A program made the translations under genes and the position numbers. Below, piece after piece: positions 11,880-13,963 of a stretch of 13,963 bases of DNA. The stretch is taken from assembly GCA_002349055.1 (NCBI GenBank), contig DECD01000054.1, positions 195,649 through 209,611 of the forward strand, in the 5' to 3' direction. The notes beneath the pieces were generated by a model, which was not told where the DNA came from, made no database searches, and worked only from the letters and a program-made list of their open reading frames with translations. This DNA is from Bacteroidales bacterium UBA2939 (GTDB lineage Bacteria; Bacteroidota; Bacteroidia; Bacteroidales; P3). Each line of letters opens with the position of its first letter. The stretch's first letter is position 1.

Positions 11880-13931
11880 ATGAAAAGAACTATCTTTATT
11901 ATGTTGCTCTCAACTTTGTTGTTTTCATGCAATAATAGCGAAAAGGAACCGGAACGCGAAGGGATGAATACGTCAAATATGTCGCGGGCAATGGAGGCTC
12001 TAGAAAAAGAGGATATTGCCGAGATGACATACTGGATAGGGAAAGAGATCGATGCTAACCCAGAAAATGGCTATGCATTTGCTCAACTCGCTTGGGCAGA
12101 TGTCATCAACGAGGAGTATGGGAATGCTATCGCTCATGCTACTACGGCGCTGGAACACCTTCCGAAGAAAGATAAAGAGTATGTCGGATTTGCCTATGCT
12201 TCGCGTGCTGCGGCATACAATCATCTTGAGCAATACGATAAGGCGTTGGCTGATTATAATGCTGCCGTCAAGGCCGAGCCCGATAACGCAGGACGTTTTT
12301 ATCAACGTGGCGAGTTTCATTACGGTCGAAAACAATATGACCTTTCCGATAAAGATTTTAAGGAATGCATACGCATAAAGCCAGGTGAGCCTTTAGGCTA
12401 TGTCGCAATGGGGCGGAACGCCAAGATGCAAGGACATCATGAAGATGCGGTAGAATTGTATAACAAAGCCATTGAATTGCAGAATGATTACTCCGTAGCG
12501 TATGCTTTCAGGGCAGAGTCGTATATCGCCCTCGGACGATTTGAAGAAGCAGCTGCGGATGTGGTCACTTCCCTCAGTATTGATGGTGGAGACAAAGCGT
12601 TCCGGCACATGCGAGAACTTGGCGACTCGTCGTATGCGACCATCGTTAGCCGTCTGAAGGTACAACTGAACATGGAACCCAACAATCCATATTGGTTCTA
12701 CTGTCTGGGAGTTGTGTCGGAGGATGCCGGGAAATACGAATCTGCTATTGAGAACTATCGGCAAGCCATAGCGAAAGATAAAGATGCCGATTTGTACGAT
12801 GCAGCGGCTCGATGCTATCAAAAAATGGGGAGATACAATGATGCGCTGCAAAATATCAATATGGCCATTGAATTAGTTCCTGATGATTTAGAGTACCGTG
12901 AAAGAAGATATGGTATCTACTACGAATTAAAGAAACGTGAGGCGTTGTTCAAGGAGATAGAATATTGTATCGAACGAGAGCCAGATAACGCGTGGTATTA
13001 TCATGAGCGTGGTTGGTTTAAAGATCTCTATGGCGACGTTGAAGGTGCTATTGAGGACCTTACGGCCAGTATCACACTTGATCCCACCTACGCCTACAAC
13101 TATCTCGTTAGAGGATGCGCCTATAAAAAACTTGGCAATATGACAGCAGCAAAGAAAGACTTTAGCCGTTGTATTGATATGGATACTACTGATATGGAGG
13201 AACTGTCGTGCGCGCACTTCGCTTATCATTATCTGGGTGATGATGTCAATGCAATTCGGTTACTTGACACCGTGCTACGGTATGACTATGAGGGCAATCT
13301 GTATGATGCCGCTTGTCTTTACTCACTGATAGGTGATAAAGAACGGGCGATAAACTACCTGCGGCTGGCACTTGAACACGGATATAACCGATTTACACAT
13401 ATTGAGAAGGACGATGATATGGACAATATTCGTAACGAGAAGGAATTCAAACAACTTATAGAGACGTATAGAAAGAATCAAAACCGCAATAATGCAAAAA
13501 ATGGAAAGCATTCTATTCAGTATGTTCAACGGACAACTAACATTCCATTCAACCATCGTAATGGTGTAAATGAGGTGAGGTGTACAGTCAATGGGCTACC
13601 GCTATACTTCATATTCGACACGGGAGCAAGCGACATTACTATCTCGTCCGTTGAGGCTGCCTTTATGTTAAAGAATGGTTACTTGTCAGATAAAGACGTT
13701 ATAGGCAGCAAAGCCTATCGTACCGCCTCAGGCGATATCGTTGCTGGTACAGTAGTCAATCTTAAGAAAATAACCATTGGAGAACTTGAGTTAGAGAATG
13801 TTCACGCCAGTGTTGTGAAAGGTCAAGCTGCACCATTACTCCTCGGGCAATCTGTACTCGGCAAGTTGGGCAAGATTGAGATTGACAATTTCCAGCAAGC
13901 GATAAAAATAACCTATCCTACAGTTAAATAA
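11880..13931 (+). CDS. TPR lipoprotein with C-terminal retropepsin-like aspartyl protease domain
   Basis: 683 aa. MKRTIFIMLLSTLLFSC is a lipoprotein signal with lipobox LFSC, so Cys17 should be lipidated and the protein membrane-anchored in the envelope. Residues about 45-520 hold roughly eleven tetratricopeptide repeats, for example YNHLEQYDKALADYNAAVKA and AARCYQKMGRYNDALQNINM. The C-terminal part (about 545-683) is a clan AA retropepsin-like domain: NGLPLYFIFDTGASDITI has the catalytic D-T-G-A at Asp580, and ITIGELELENVHASVV and LLLGQSVLGKL are the following strands with the hydrophobic-hydrophobic-Gly motif. One D-T-G per chain means it must dimerise to be active. Last gene after three small membrane proteins, 36 nt downstream. 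The TPR part could recognise a partner or damaged envelope protein and deliver it to the protease. Confidence 0.88.
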   Translation: MKRTIFIMLLSTLLFSCNNSEKEPEREGMNTSNMSRAMEALEKEDIAEMTYWIGKEIDANPENGYAFAQLAWADVINEEYGNAIAHATTALEHLPKKDKEYVGFAYASRAAAYNHLEQYDKALADYNAAVKAEPDNAGRFYQRGEFHYGRKQYDLSDKDFKECIRIKPGEPLGYVAMGRNAKMQGHHEDAVELYNKAIELQNDYSVAYAFRAESYIALGRFEEAAADVVTSLSIDGGDKAFRHMRELGDSSYATIVSRLKVQLNMEPNNPYWFYCLGVVSEDAGKYESAIENYRQAIAKDKDADLYDAAARCYQKMGRYNDALQNINMAIELVPDDLEYRERRYGIYYELKKREALFKEIEYCIEREPDNAWYYHERGWFKDLYGDVEGAIEDLTASITLDPTYAYNYLVRGCAYKKLGNMTAAKKDFSRCIDMDTTDMEELSCAHFAYHYLGDDVNAIRLLDTVLRYDYEGNLYDAACLYSLIGDKERAINYLRLALEHGYNRFTHIEKDDDMDNIRNEKEFKQLIETYRKNQNRNNAKNGKHSIQYVQRTTNIPFNHRNGVNEVRCTVNGLPLYFIFDTGASDITISSVEAAFMLKNGYLSDKDVIGSKAYRTASGDIVAGTVVNLKKITIGELELENVHASVVKGQAAPLLLGQSVLGKLGKIEIDNFQQAIKITYPTVK

Positions 13932-13944
13932 TAAAGTGAATACA

Positions 13945-13958
13945 TTAGTGTCCACTAA
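13945..13958. repeat. Short inverted repeat at the right edge
   Basis: TTAGTG (13945-13950) and CACTAA (13953-13958) form a 6-bp inverted repeat with a 2-nt centre, just after the lipoprotein stop. It could be an operator, a weak terminator or the terminal repeat of a mobile element that continues beyond the window; too little sequence follows to decide. Confidence 0.3.
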
Positions 13959-13963
13959 AAATT

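Noticed and set aside
11236..11932. Minus-strand frames of 128-142 codons opposite the small membrane genes
   Set aside because: They are antisense to genes with good spacing and starts; their hydrophobicity simply mirrors the membrane helices on the + strand.
1..13963. tRNA, rRNA, CRISPR array or integrase gene
   Set aside because: I saw no cloverleaf-like segment, rRNA-like sequence, regular repeat array or recombinase motif on either strand.

Overview
The window looks like a chromosomal accessory region of a Bacteroidales bacterium (Bacteroides/Prevotella type). The evidence is several good matches to the Bacteroidales promoter (TTTG, 19-20 nt, TAnnTTTG), few Shine-Dalgarno sequences, and gene families typical of that group: TPR-CHAT proteins, an ECF sigma factor with a one-span anti-sigma partner, a YhcG/DUF1016 protein, a WYL regulator and an ATPase_2/DUF234 ATPase. 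All recognisable genes are on the + strand.

Left part (1-3517): 1-357 holds no convincing intact gene. It has a minus-strand promoter-like signal, a degenerate-looking minus-strand coding remnant and a pair of competing hairpins. Then comes a YhcG-family gene that stops just before its nuclease domain and runs directly into a WYL-domain regulator lacking its own start region, which looks like an old deletion fusion. A promoter region with nested inverted repeats separates these from an intact ATPase_2/DUF234 ATPase.

Centre (3555-8292): the most interesting unit is a tight four-gene operon. It encodes an exported metacaspase-like C14 peptidase (His109/Cys177), an ECF sigma factor, a single-span anti-sigma-like protein, and an exported 847-aa TPR-CHAT caspase-like protease (His688/Cys763). 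Junctions are 2, 21 and 2 nt. I infer a proteolysis-gated transcription switch in the envelope: one or both caspase-fold proteases act on, or downstream of, the anti-sigma/sigma pair. I do not know a characterised system with this exact composition.

Right part (8299-13963): a gene with its own promoter encodes a DUF2971-like, possibly ADP-ribosyltransferase-fold protein. Next is a Pif1/RecD-type helicase with a C-terminal TPR-like extension, then three small membrane proteins, then a lipoprotein with about eleven TPRs ending in a retropepsin-like aspartyl protease domain. The helicase gene and the first small membrane gene have similar leaders (TTGTTAACCTTT, then TTTC and AAGAG at near-identical spacing). 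These could be recognised by one regulator, conceivably the ECF sigma factor. The helicase gene also shares an 11-bp upstream word with the caspase operon. Base composition changes sharply along the window: the CHAT and DUF2971-like genes are clearly AT-rich, while the ATPase and helicase genes are GC-richer, so the region was probably assembled from several sources.
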